In this document: positions 1 to 9,134 of the stretch, piece after piece
Layout: every line of letters starts with the position of its first letter
Position numbering within the stretch: position 1 is the stretch's first letter
From: Sphingobacteriaceae bacterium
GTDB taxonomy: Bacteria; Bacteroidota; Bacteroidia; B-17B0; Aurantibacillaceae
Reading direction: 5' to 3'
DNA: 64,000 nt
Assembly: GCA_016709575.1 (NCBI GenBank)
Contig: JADJMM010000002.1
Location: forward strand, 310,001 to 374,000
The notes under the pieces: generated by a model
What the model was told of the DNA's origin: nothing
The model's database searches: none
Seen by the model: only the letters and a program-made list of their open reading frames with translations
Program-made: the position numbers and the translations under genes

Positions 1-687
1 AGTACCAGTTGAATTAAAAGAGATTTCAATTGTACCAGGTGCTGCAGGAGTAAAAGTCCAAACAGCATCTTCACCCGTAAACCAATTCGCGTTACCGCAA
101 GGTTTTGCAAAACTAGTTTGTAAAAGATTATTCCCCGATCCACAAGTAGTTCCTGGACCTGAAGCGTAAGGTAAAGTTATGCTCGTTACTCCGGCACCTA
201 AACCAGCAGGACATGTTGGCATTGGATTTATACCAAGTGTAAATGTACCACAAGTTGGGTTTGGCCAAGTATCAATAACAATATAATAAGTTCCATTGGT
301 AGGAAAAACAAAATTCCCCGAAACGGTAGTTCCTGCCCCAGTTACCATATTACCTAAACAATTTGTTGGTGCGCCTACAGGACTTGGACAACCGGTAAAT
401 ATTTGCATAATTTTCCAATTACCAGCGCCGCCCATACTAAAATTATAGGCCATCGGAGCAGTTGTAATGTTGAGTGAGTAGACGAAATCTTCACCGCCTC
501 CATAAGATGTGTTACAAGCACCTGCGCCAACACCATAGTCATTTACTTTTCCACAAGTGGTTTGTGCACCTGAATTAAAAGGAATTGACGCTTGTGTTAA
601 AGCAATTGCTGTTGCGCAAGTATTTTGCGAAAAAACAGTTGTGCTGTAATTAGCAATTAAGAGTAATGATAATATTAGTTTTTTCAT
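1..687 (-). CDS. Large secreted Cys-rich repeat protein, partial (3' end beyond window)
   Basis: The minus-strand frame is open from an ATG at 685-687 to the window edge (229 codons, no stop), so the C-terminus is missing. It begins with a signal peptide (MKKLILSLLLIANYS, cleavage near FSQ-NT). Two copies of a roughly 130-residue beta-sandwich-like unit follow, resembling bacterial pre-peptidase C-terminal domains: a TCG.VNDYG stretch, GEDFVYSL, GCP, then YYIVIDTWPNPTCGTFTLGI; the second unit starts at about residue 165 and includes GEDAVWTFTP. It closely resembles the N-terminus of the protein at 1917-4040, so the two are paralogs. The missing end probably carries a T9SS sorting domain (inference from the paralog). 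It lies 34 bases downstream of the small secreted protein at 722-1117. Its ligand and function are unknown. Confidence 0.8.
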   Translation of the reverse strand, partial: MKKLILSLLLIANYSTTVFSQNTCATAIALTQASIPFNSGAQTTCGKVNDYGVGAGACNTSYGGGEDFVYSLNITTAPMAYNFSMGGAGNWKIMQIFTGCPSPVGAPTNCLGNMVTGAGTTVSGNFVFPTNGTYYIVIDTWPNPTCGTFTLGINPMPTCPAGLGAGVTSITLPYASGPGTTCGSGNNLLQTSFAKPCGNANWFTGEDAVWTFTPAAPGTIEISFNSTGT

Positions 688-721
688 ATTCAACTTTTAT
701 TTTAACCTATTAGGCTGAAAA

Positions 722-1117
722 TTATTTAATAACCGTTTTATCGAAATTAGTGTAGTATCCTTTTAACTCTTCAAACGAAAAATATTCTTTTACATAAATA
801 TCGTTTTTGTTAATGTACTTAAGAAGAATCGGCTCAATGTCAGCATAGGTTAAATAAGGTTTAACCTTGGTATCAGTTTCGATTAACAAAATTTTATCCT
901 TATAGATAAATTCAGAAAAAACAATCCTAGGTATTTCAGCTAATTCACTTTTAATAAATCCTATTTGGGTAAACGTGGCTTTATCTAAACCAATAACAAA
1001 ATGCTCACCATGCTCAATCTGTGTTGATGGCTCTTCATTAGGTTCCGATTGACTTACCTGACTGTAAGATGAACTTAAAGCGAAAATAAATGCTGCTAGA
1101 AAAAAAATCTTTTTCAT
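722..1117 (-). CDS. Small secreted protein of unknown function (131 aa)
   Basis: A 131-residue protein with a clear signal peptide (MKKIFFLAAFIFALSSSYSQ), then an acidic Ser/Glu linker and a compact alpha/beta region of about 90 residues (HFVIGLDK, IPRIVFSEFIYKDKILLIET, then IEPILLKYI and IYVKEYFSFEEL). I do not recognise the family. The strand/helix order is similar to that of the 127-residue protein at 1532-1915, which likewise sits directly upstream of a large Cys-rich secreted protein. The two are probably diverged duplicates, perhaps of a ferredoxin-like fold, but this is judged by eye. It is likely co-transcribed with the gene at 1-687 and is periplasmic or secreted. Confidence 0.7.
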   Translation of the reverse strand: MKKIFFLAAFIFALSSSYSQVSQSEPNEEPSTQIEHGEHFVIGLDKATFTQIGFIKSELAEIPRIVFSEFIYKDKILLIETDTKVKPYLTYADIEPILLKYINKNDIYVKEYFSFEELKGYYTNFDKTVIK

Positions 1118-1531
1118 TTCTTAAAAATTTATAGTTTAAAGATATTAAAAACAGCGAGAAAAACAGCAATTCTCCCAGTATTGCTGCTTTCTACTTGATT
1201 TTTAGGTCATTTGGTTAAACTTCACGCTATATTAATCTAATAAAATAGTAGTTTTATCGATAAAAATTAATATTTTGTCTAAAAGCCATTTGTCACCTAA
1301 ATCTCAAAAAAATTTAGATTTTTAAGTTCTATTTTTCTCACTCAATAAACCACATATCTTACTCGGTAACTAAGCGTGTTCGCGAAATCTTCATATGCCT
1401 AATTTCAAAAAACCTGTTATGCGTATCAAAAATTTCAATTTTCCCAATCTTTTTGTCAATGATAAAACCGCCTATTTAACTTGGGTTTAATGGAGATTTA
1501 ACCTAAATTTATAACTATTAATACCCTTGTT
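1118..1531. other. AT-rich divergent intergenic region
   Basis: 414 bases separate the divergent modules. It is AT-rich with no convincing open frame, RNA gene or hairpin terminator. It must contain the promoters of both modules, but I see no perfect TAnnTTTG element. The nearest forward match is TACCCTTG at 1522-1529, which abuts the ATG at 1532 and is weak. Confidence 0.5.
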
Positions 1532-1915
1532 ATGAAGAAGATTTTTACAACCCTTTTTTTTGTCGCGCTATTCTGCAGCACAAACGCCAGTAACACTTAC
1601 AATTTACCTGTAGATTCGACTGTAAATATTATTGTTGGTTTTACAAAAAACAATGCGAATACAAAATTAAATGATGTAAAAGAGTTTATAAAAAGCATAA
1701 GCGGTGTAAATTCTGTTTTGTTTTGTGATAATCATTCCGCTTTGATAATTAATTTAAATCAATCTTTAATTATTTATAATAAAGAAAGTTTCATAAATCA
1801 GATTATTGCTGTTTTTCCGCAAGACTCTTTCATAATGAAAGGCAGCGCTTCTGAAATTTTACCGTATTGTACGTTTAACGATGCGATGGATGCACAAATT
1901 ATAAAATCTAACTAA
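1532..1915 (+). CDS. Small secreted protein of unknown function (127 aa)
   Basis: A 127-residue protein with a signal peptide (MKKIFTTLFFVALFCSTNAS). The mature part has a beta-alpha-beta-beta-alpha-beta pattern (VNIIVGFTK, LNDVKEFIKSISGVNSVLF, ALIINLNQSLIIY, SFINQIIAVFPQDSFIMKG) that recalls ferredoxin-like or heavy-metal-associated folds, but it lacks a CxxC metal motif, so metal binding is not supported. Its stop lies one base before the ATG of the large secreted protein at 1917, so the two are surely co-transcribed. This repeats the small-plus-large arrangement at 1-1117 in opposite orientation, suggesting the small protein partners, chaperones or modulates the large one (inference). Confidence 0.7.
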   Translation: MKKIFTTLFFVALFCSTNASNTYNLPVDSTVNIIVGFTKNNANTKLNDVKEFIKSISGVNSVLFCDNHSALIINLNQSLIIYNKESFINQIIAVFPQDSFIMKGSASEILPYCTFNDAMDAQIIKSN

Positions 1916-1916
1916 G

Positions 1917-4040
1917 ATGAAAAAAATTCTACTATCCCTATTTATTATTTGCATTGCAAATTCCAAATTCTATTCGCAGGCTACTTGTGCATCCGCTGTA
2001 GTTATTAATCAAGTTTCTTTACCCTATGCATCAGGTGTTCTAACTACCTGCGGCACCGGAAACGATTATGGCGTTGGTTCCGGCGCCGGATGTAACACAT
2101 CTTACGGTGCAGGTGAGGATTATGTTTTTCGATTAAACATTACAAGTGCCCCGGCTTCGTATAATTTTACAATGGGAGGTGCAGGTACATGGAAAATATG
2201 TCAAGTGTTTAATGGTTGTCCTGCTCCTGCGGCTAATCCAACAAATTGTATTGGAAATATTACAACTGGTGGTGGAAATACCGCTTCAGGAAACATTAAC
2301 TTTCCAACTGTAGGTACATATTATATAGTTATTGATACTTGGCCTACACCTGCATGCGGTACATTTACTCTAGGAATTAACCTTCCACCAACATGTCCCG
2401 GTGCACTAGGTTCTTATACCAGCATCGCTGCTTTTCCCTATAGCAACGTAAACACTACTTGTGGTAAAGTAAATAATCTTACCGGCTCTAATGCTTCTCC
2501 CGTTTGTGGATCTGCTAGTTATTACAATGAAGAAGATGCTATTTATACATTTACTCCGGCAACTACAGGATCTATCACCATTAACTTAACAACTGCGGGT
2601 TCTTGGTCGGCATTAATGTTATATAACGGTTGTCCTTTTTCCGGAGGTGCTTGTGTTGCTAATAATCAAAGTTCTTCTGGTTCAAAATCGATGTGTGCTC
2701 TTGTTACCGCAGGTACTCCTTATTATTTAATTATTGATTCATGGACTGGTGGTACTTGTTTAGGTGCTTACACTTTGGGTATCGTTCCTTCAGCAACAGT
2801 TCCTCCTTGTAATATGGCATACGCCGTCACGAGTATTCCATATAGTTTTGATGTTTTTGCAGGAACCACCACAGCAACAACAGATGACGTTTTATATACC
2901 AACATTATCAACTTTGGATTTCCATTTTGTTATGACGGCGCCTCTTACACCGATGGATACATTGCTTCCAATGCTTCCTTTGTGTTTGATGCTTTAGTAT
3001 GTGCTCCTAACGTTTATTTTAATCAGGTTGCAGCAGTAGGTATTGGTACCGGTTATTCCATCACACAACCCGCCCCTTCCTTAGTAAGTGGAACATCCTC
3101 CACTCCTCAAAACGCAATTCTTGGTCCTTGGCATGACACTAATCCAAGTTTAGGTGGTGTAATCAGATACGCAACAATTGGTACTACACCAAACAGACGA
3201 TTTGTTGTATCATGGGAAAACGTTCCGATGTTCTCGTGTGGAACAGCAAGTCCGGCAATTTATCACACTGGACAAATTAAATTATTTGAAACAAGTAATA
3301 ACATAGAAATCCATATTGGAAATAAAGGTGTTTGTCCGGGATGGAATAACGGACAAGCTATTTTAGGTTTGGAAAATTATAATGGAACTATTTACGTTCC
3401 GCCTGTTAACGCTACTATGCATAATGCGACTGCAGCTGGTCCGTATAACCAATGGACAATGACCAACACAGCTTATAGATTTACTACTGCTTGTGGTAGT
3501 GGTGGAACTTGTGTGGTTTTACCTATTGGATTTAAAGCTTTCTATTGCCAAAGAATTGACCAAGTAAATCAAATCAATTGGGAAACTGACATAGAAGAAA
3601 ATGTAAAGCATTTTAAAGTTGAACGCTCCACAGACGCTCAAAATTTTACTGAAATTGCAACAGTAAGCCCTAACAATTCACCTTCAAAATATACTTACGA
3701 AGACAAAACAGCAATGCCCGGTATGATTAATTATTACCGCATTGTTGCTTACGAAAAATCAGGCACAAGAACTGCCACCTTTATGTATCCTTTAGGTGCA
3801 GTTGAAGGTGAAGTTGCTATTTCAAATATTTTCCCAAACCCAGCTCACGACGATGTTAAGATAGGAATTGACTCTAAAATATTTACTGTTGCTAATGTTG
3901 TTGTTTATGATTTATGCGGTAAGGTTGTAAAATCATACTCTGAAAAAATAAACACAGGTTTATCTCATATTACTCTAAATATTGAAGACCTGAAAGCTGG
4001 TATTTATTTATTAGAAGTTAACTTTTTTATTTCTCATTAA
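1917..4040 (+). CDS. Large secreted Cys-rich repeat protein with Fn3-like and T9SS type A-like C-terminus
   Basis: 707 residues. A signal peptide (about 1-20) is followed by two PPC-like beta-sandwich units (about 22-155 and 156-295; motifs GEDYVFRL, FNGCPAP, YYIVIDTWPTPACGTF, then EEDAIYTFTP, YLIIDSWTGGTC), a central domain of about 230 residues (FGFPFCYDGASYTDGYIASN, RRFVVSWENVP, IEIHIGNKG), an Fn3-like segment (about 545-620, FYCQRIDQVNQINWET, FKVERSTDAQNF), and a sorting domain starting ISNIFPNPAHDDVKIGI. Type A tails normally run some 10 residues past the GIYLLEV motif with a basic end; this one stops at VNFFISH, so the tail is shortened or frameshifted. Presumably exported and surface-attached. 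Paralog of the gene at 1-687. It converges on rpe, with only 9 bases between stops. Confidence 0.8.
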   Translation: MKKILLSLFIICIANSKFYSQATCASAVVINQVSLPYASGVLTTCGTGNDYGVGSGAGCNTSYGAGEDYVFRLNITSAPASYNFTMGGAGTWKICQVFNGCPAPAANPTNCIGNITTGGGNTASGNINFPTVGTYYIVIDTWPTPACGTFTLGINLPPTCPGALGSYTSIAAFPYSNVNTTCGKVNNLTGSNASPVCGSASYYNEEDAIYTFTPATTGSITINLTTAGSWSALMLYNGCPFSGGACVANNQSSSGSKSMCALVTAGTPYYLIIDSWTGGTCLGAYTLGIVPSATVPPCNMAYAVTSIPYSFDVFAGTTTATTDDVLYTNIINFGFPFCYDGASYTDGYIASNASFVFDALVCAPNVYFNQVAAVGIGTGYSITQPAPSLVSGTSSTPQNAILGPWHDTNPSLGGVIRYATIGTTPNRRFVVSWENVPMFSCGTASPAIYHTGQIKLFETSNNIEIHIGNKGVCPGWNNGQAILGLENYNGTIYVPPVNATMHNATAAGPYNQWTMTNTAYRFTTACGSGGTCVVLPIGFKAFYCQRIDQVNQINWETDIEENVKHFKVERSTDAQNFTEIATVSPNNSPSKYTYEDKTAMPGMINYYRIVAYEKSGTRTATFMYPLGAVEGEVAISNIFPNPAHDDVKIGIDSKIFTVANVVVYDLCGKVVKSYSEKINTGLSHITLNIEDLKAGIYLLEVNFFISH

Positions 4041-4049
4041 AATAATCTA

Positions 4050-4700
4050 TTAAATCGTCTTCAGTTCTTTAATAGTTTGAACCGGGTTTGCACTTGAGAA
4101 AACAGTATTACCTGCTACTAAAACATCAGCACCACTCTGCAATAATTTTTTGTAATTATTTAGATCTACCCCGCCATCTATTTCAATTAAAGCGGTTGCA
4201 TGCTTTTCTTTTATCATTGCTTTTAATAGTCTTGCTTTGTGATAAGTATTTTCAATAAATTTTTGTCCGCCAAAACCCGGATTAACACTCATCATACATA
4301 CCAAATCAATTTCACAAATAATATCTTCTAATACCGAAACCGGTGTATGTGGATTAATTGCAACCCCCGCTTTCATACCCGTACTTTTTATGAGTTGGAT
4401 GCTGCGGTGTAAGTGTGTACACGCCTCATAATGTACAGTTAAAATATCTGCACCCGCCTCTTTAAATGTTTGCACGTACTGATCAGGGTTAACAATCATT
4501 AAATGCACATCTAAAGGTTTTTTAGCATGTTTCTTAATGGCTTTTACCACAGGAAATCCAAACGAAATATTCGGCACAAAAACACCATCCATAATATCCA
4601 CATGAAACCAATCGGCATTACTACTGTTTATCATTTCAACATCACGTTGGATGTTGGCGAAATCGGCCGATAAAATGGAAGGAGCTACTAAATATGACAT
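4050..4700 (-). CDS. rpe: Ribulose-phosphate 3-epimerase
   Basis: A TIM-barrel enzyme interconverting D-ribulose 5-phosphate and D-xylulose 5-phosphate in the pentose phosphate pathway (cytosol). Family landmarks are visible: APSILSADF at the N-terminus, the metal/catalytic HVDIMDGVFVPNISFG segment, VHLMI, MSVNPGFGGQKF, EIDGGVD and the phosphate-binding LVAGNTVF. The frame extends 10 codons upstream (MFYNFDKNYP), but the conserved sequence begins at MSYLVAPSIL, so I place the start at 4700, giving 216 residues, the usual family length. A hairpin terminator of the upstream acyl-CoA dehydrogenase lies just before it, so it probably has its own promoter. Confidence 0.96.
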   Translation of the reverse strand: MSYLVAPSILSADFANIQRDVEMINSSNADWFHVDIMDGVFVPNISFGFPVVKAIKKHAKKPLDVHLMIVNPDQYVQTFKEAGADILTVHYEACTHLHRSIQLIKSTGMKAGVAINPHTPVSVLEDIICEIDLVCMMSVNPGFGGQKFIENTYHKARLLKAMIKEKHATALIEIDGGVDLNNYKKLLQSGADVLVAGNTVFSSANPVQTIKELKTI

Positions 4701-4728
4701 GGGATAATTTTTGTCAAAGTTATAAAAC

Positions 4729-4759
4729 AAAAACGGATTGCTGTTTTAGCAATCCGTTC
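4729..4759 (-). terminator. Intrinsic terminator after the acyl-CoA dehydrogenase gene
   Basis: A perfect 9-bp inverted repeat (ACGGATTGC / GCAATCCGT) with a 7-base loop, followed on the minus strand by a T-rich tract. It is placed 23 bases past the stop of the gene ending at 4782. Confidence 0.8.
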
Positions 4760-4781
4760 TTCTTATCAAAATTATTAAACA

Positions 4782-5959
4782 TTAACTGAAGGCGTTAAAG
4801 CCTGTAACATCCATTCCTGTTATTAATAAGTGAATATCATGGGTTCCCTCGTAAGTTATTACGCTTTCTAAATTCATCATGTGACGCATAATAGGATATT
4901 CTCCTGTAATCCCCATTCCACCATGAATTTGACGAGCCTCACGAGCAATCGTTAAGGCCATGTGCACATTATTACGTTTAGCCATACTAATTTGAGCGGG
5001 TGTAGCACGGTGTTCGTTTTTCAATACACCTAATCGCCAAGTTAGCATTTGTGCCTTTGTAATTTCAGTGATCATCTCAGCTAATTTTTTTTGAGTTAAC
5101 TGAAATCCTCCAATTGGCTTTCCGAATTGAATACGCTCTTTACTGTAACGCAAAGCACTATCATAACAGTCCATTGCTGCACCAATTACACCCCATGCAA
5201 TTCCATAACGCGCACTATTTAAACAACCCAATGGACCTTTTAATCCTTTAATATTTGGGAAATAAATTTTCTTTAGGAACTCTAACATTATCAAATACTA
5301 ATTCACCTGTTGCACTTGCACGTAAACTCCATTTACCATGAGTTTCAGGAGTTGTAAATCCTTCCATGCCACGCTCAACAATTAAACCACGAATATCACC
5401 TGCTTCATCTTTTGCCCAAACAACTGCGATATCAGCAAAGGCGAATTACTAATCCACATCTTTGCACCATTCAATAAATAATGATCGCCTTTATCTTTTA
5501 TGTTAGTGATCATGCCACTTGGATTACTCCCATGATCGGGCTCTGTTAAACCAAAGCAACCCATAATATCACCGGCTGCTAATTTTGGTAAATATTTTTT
5601 CTTTTGCTCTTCGCTTCCGTAAGTGTAAATAGGAAACATTACCAAAGAACTTTGTACTGATGCTGTTGATCTAAGACCACTATCACCGCGCTCAAGTTCT
5701 TGCATAATTAAACCATAAGAAATCTGATCTAAACCCGGACCACCATATTCAGCAGGAATATAAGGACCAAAAGCCCCTATCTCAGCTAAACCTTTAAACC
5801 ATTGTTTTGGGAATTTTGTAGTTTGACAAGCTTCTTCAACAATTGGAGTTACTTCTTTTTTACCCATGCACGGGCAGTTTCACGAATTAATTTATGTTCG
5901 TCGGATAATAACTCATCCATTAAGTAATAATCGTGTGCTTGAAAATTATCTGTAGCCAT
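4782..5959 (-). CDS. gcdH: Glutaryl-CoA dehydrogenase-like acyl-CoA dehydrogenase (three apparent frameshifts)
   Basis: After frame repair this is an FAD-dependent acyl-CoA dehydrogenase of about 392 residues starting MATDNFQAHDYYLMDELL (ATG at 5957-5959). Landmarks match glutaryl-CoA dehydrogenase rather than short-chain enzymes: SVQSSLVMFPIYTYGSEEQ, GCFGLTEPDHGSNPSGM, KMWISNSP, RYGIAWGVIGAAMDCYDSA, and TYEGTHDIH near the C-terminus containing the family's catalytic Glu. Glutaryl-CoA dehydrogenase oxidatively decarboxylates glutaryl-CoA to crotonyl-CoA in lysine/tryptophan breakdown. The frame is broken three times: one base missing in the T run at 5856-5861, one missing at 5437-5439, and one extra around 5257-5262. 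Protein similarity continues smoothly across all three, so these look like sequencing errors, although a decayed gene is possible. Exact substrate is inferred from motifs only. Confidence 0.85.
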
Positions 5960-6059
5960 TGTTTAAAATTTTAGCAAATGTACTAATTTACCCTAAATAG
6001 TTTCCTATTTAACCTTTAACAAATTACAGATTCAGTTTTTATTTACCACCCTAATTAAT

Positions 6060-6067
6060 TATATTTG
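6060..6067 (+). promoter_or_regulatory. Bacteroidota -7 promoter element (TATATTTG)
   Basis: A perfect TAnnTTTG match, seven bases before the ATG of the PorP/SprF gene. No clear -33 TTTG partner is visible, and the implied leader is extremely short, so confidence is moderate. Confidence 0.45.
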
Positions 6068-6073
6068 TTTTAG

Positions 6074-7093
6074 ATGAAGTTTAGGTATTTTCTCATACTT
6101 TTTTTACTATGCTCCTACCCTGTTTTAAAAGGTCAGGACATACACTTCTCTCAATACAACGGCTCTCTTCTAAATTTAAACCCCGCCTTTACAGGTTTGT
6201 TTGACGGCGATTATCGTTTTAATGGGATTTATCGCAGTCAGTGGCAAAGTGTTCCTGTACCCTATAAAACTTTTGGTTTTGCTGCAGATATGCGATACCG
6301 ACCAGAAAAATTAAAATCCGATTGCATAGGAATTGGATTGCAATTTAATAACGATCAAGCCGGCGATGCATTCTATACTACTAACCAAATTTACCTCAGC
6401 GGATCGTTCATTCATAAATTGAAAAAAGATTCGGCTTTATTAGTTAGTGTTGGTCTTAATACTGGTTATAGTTCATCGAATTTTAATTATAACAAAATGA
6501 GTTTCGATAATCAATTTGATGGTTTTGATTATGATAACAACTCACCAACTGGAGAAAATTTCGGACGTTTTAAAACAGGCTTTACTGATTTTAATATTGG
6601 ATTAGCTCTTCAATATTCGTTTTCACAATTCATGCGCTTAACTTATGCTTTTTCGTTTAATCACTTAACTAATCCTTCAGTTACTTATCAGGGAAACACA
6701 TTAAGTAAATTAGATTCTAAATTGGGAAATTATGTTGGCTTTGAATTACCGGTTACGGATAACAATAAATTAATTGCACAAGCTGAAATACTTTATTCTC
6801 ATCAAGGCAAATACAATGAATTTGTGCCCGGCGCAAACATTAAATACATGCTAAATACCGAAACCAACAATGGTGTTTCTTTAGGATTTTATTTAAGAAC
6901 CAGAGATGCTTTTATTACCCGTTTAGGTTATACATTTAAAACAACAACCGCGGGAATGAGTTACGATTTAAACACCAGTAAATTTATTGCGGCAACAAAT
7001 CGACGCGGCGCTTTCGAAATTTTTATTACACATATTATTAAACGTAACCGTCCGTTCATTGCTAAAAAACGTGTTTGTCCGGTATTCATGTAA
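6074..7093 (+). CDS. PorP/SprF family type IX secretion-associated outer-membrane protein
   Basis: 339 residues with a signal peptide (about 1-20, ending VLKGQ) and the family N-terminus DIHFSQYNGSLLNLNPAFTG, followed by YRSQWQSVP and repeated amphipathic beta-strands (FGFAADMRY, LALQYSFSQ, GFYLRTRDAFITRLGY) typical of a small outer-membrane barrel. Family members (PorP of Porphyromonas, SprF of Flavobacterium) are needed for T9SS function or for secretion of particular adhesins, and Bacteroidota genomes hold many copies, often beside their cargo. The next gene, 3 bases downstream, is the usual PD40/OmpA partner. Which cargo it serves is unknown; the secreted proteins around it are candidates. 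Confidence 0.9.
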   Translation: MKFRYFLILFLLCSYPVLKGQDIHFSQYNGSLLNLNPAFTGLFDGDYRFNGIYRSQWQSVPVPYKTFGFAADMRYRPEKLKSDCIGIGLQFNNDQAGDAFYTTNQIYLSGSFIHKLKKDSALLVSVGLNTGYSSSNFNYNKMSFDNQFDGFDYDNNSPTGENFGRFKTGFTDFNIGLALQYSFSQFMRLTYAFSFNHLTNPSVTYQGNTLSKLDSKLGNYVGFELPVTDNNKLIAQAEILYSHQGKYNEFVPGANIKYMLNTETNNGVSLGFYLRTRDAFITRLGYTFKTTTAGMSYDLNTSKFIAATNRRGAFEIFITHIIKRNRPFIAKKRVCPVFM

Positions 7094-7096
7094 TTT

Positions 7097-9073
7097 GTGA
7101 AACAAAAGAAATTTACATATCTCCTTTTTATTCTTTTTGTTGTTAGCTCAACAATCTTGTTATCGCAGAGTAATAAAAAAACATTGTACGCGAAAGGTGT
7201 AGAGAGTTTTGGCGAGAAAGATTATTTTTCGGCGGCTCAATATTTTAATCAATTGATTTTATTGGATTCTTCACAAATAATTTACCAATATAAATATGCA
7301 GAAGCTTCCCGCTTAAATTATGATTTTGACATTGCTTATCATTGGTACGATAAAGTGATGAAAGAAGACAATGCTAAAATGTATCCTGAAACGCCTTTAT
7401 GGATGGGAACCATTTTAAAAAGTAAAGGCAAATATAAAGACGCCAAAAAATATTTTGAAAAATACGCTAAGAAAAATAAATCGACGAAAGACAAATACAA
7501 ACAACAATTAGTTACCAAGGCAACGCGCGAAGCCGAGGCTTGTGATTTATCGTTAATACTTCTTGCAAATCCTTTAAAAGTAATTATTGAACATTTAGAT
7601 ACAAATGTAAATAGCCGTGTGAGTGAATACGCGCCATTTGAACTAGACACTGTTTTGTTTTTCTCATCGTTACGTTACACCGGAAAAGGTAAACGTGACA
7701 TGAATAACATTGCCTTCAATAAATTATATACTGCTAAAAAACCAATGAAGTTTGGCAAAAGCAAAAGCCTTAGATAGTTTATTTAACGCGAGTAATATTC
7801 ACAATGCCAACACCAGTTTTAATGATGATTTCACTAAAATATTTGTTTCAAGATGTAATGCTGTAACAACTGTTGATTACAGTTGCCAAATTTATTTTTC
7901 GCAATACATTGATGGGAAATGGACAGTTTTAAAGCCATTACCTCCTCCTATTAATATTTATCAATCTAACAATACTCAACCAAATGTTAGCAAGCTTAAC
8001 GGCAAAGATGTTTTGTTTTTTAGCAGCACGCGCAAAGGTGGTGAAGGCGGTTTTGACATTTGGTACAGCACATTTGATAATGATTTAAATTTTGGAACCC
8101 CTATTAACGCCGGTAAAAAAATAAATTCAACTGAAGATGAAATTACGCCTTGGTTTGTAAAGAAAATAATACGTTACACTTTAGTAGCACTTGGCTTAAA
8201 GGTATGGGTGGTTTTGATATTTTTAAAAGTGAATTTAAAAACGGCGAATTTGCCGAACCTGAAAACGAAGGTTATCCAATTAACAGTAGCTACAATGATA
8301 TTTATTATAGTGTAAACGCTAAGAAAAACAGAGCCTACATTTCTTCCAATAGAATTGGTTCTTACTTCGAAGAAAAACAAAGTTGCTGCAACGATATTTA
8401 TTGTTTTGCTATTGAACCATTAAAAATTGATGAGCCACCAAAACCTGTTGATACCGTAAAAGTAATTATGGATCAATTAAAAATTTTTTGTCCGCTTACT
8501 TTATATTTTCATAATGACGAACCGGATAAAAAAACATTGGCTATCACTACCACAAAAAATTACAAAAAAACATATGAAGATTATATTGCATTAAAACCAA
8601 AATATTTTCAAGAGTATCCCGCTGGTTTAGATGACGCAGAAAAAGTGCAAGCTGAAGATCGCTTAACTAATTTTTTTGAAGATAGTGTGGATGCCGGTAT
8701 GCAAGACTTAGATAAATTTGCGCGACTAATGGAAGATGTTTTAGCGCGTGGAGAAAAAGTAAAAATTACAATGAAGGGATATTGCAGTCCGTTGGCAAGT
8801 ACAGATTACAATGTGAACTTAGCAAAGCGTCGTATTAGCAGTTTGCGTAATTATTTCATGGAATATAAAGACGGGATGTTTAAAAAATATGTAAATCTTG
8901 AAGACTCCACTAAAAATTATTTACTCTTAACTGATGTTCAAATTGGTGAATTACCTAAGAGTATTGTGAGTGATGATGTGAAAGATGTGAAGAATTCAGT
9001 TTACAGTCCGTACGCCGCACGTGAGCGTAAGATTCAGATTATTGCAGTTAGCAGCTTTGCGGATATTAAATAA
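7097..9073 (+). CDS. TPR-PD40-OmpA family envelope protein (PorE-like), two apparent frameshifts
   Basis: Begins with GTG three bases after the PorP/SprF stop. When two indels are repaired (one extra A at 7757-7760, one missing T at 8154-8156) it is one protein of about 658 residues. It has a signal peptide (LFVVSSTILLSQ), TPR-like helices (about 25-140; SFGEKDYFSAAQYFNQLI), then PD40 beta-propeller repeats (DVLFFSSTRKGGEGGFDIWY; LHFSSTWLKGMGGFDIFKS; AYISSNRIGS). The C-terminal domain is a diverged OmpA peptidoglycan-binding module (about 520-640) with KITMKGYCSPLASTDYNVNL and AKRRISSLRNYF. Such proteins tether T9SS-associated outer-membrane complexes to peptidoglycan. The same architecture and operon position are frequent next to PorP/SprF genes. 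Confidence 0.85.
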
Positions 9074-9134
9074 ATTTAGTAATTTAGTCAAGGAGTCTCC
9101 CCGCCTCTTTCAATATTAACCTAAAACAGTTTGG

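Noticed and set aside
1532..1915. Heavy-metal-associated (HMA) copper chaperone
   Set aside because: The fold pattern is similar, but the CxxC metal motif is missing and no copper-handling gene is adjacent.
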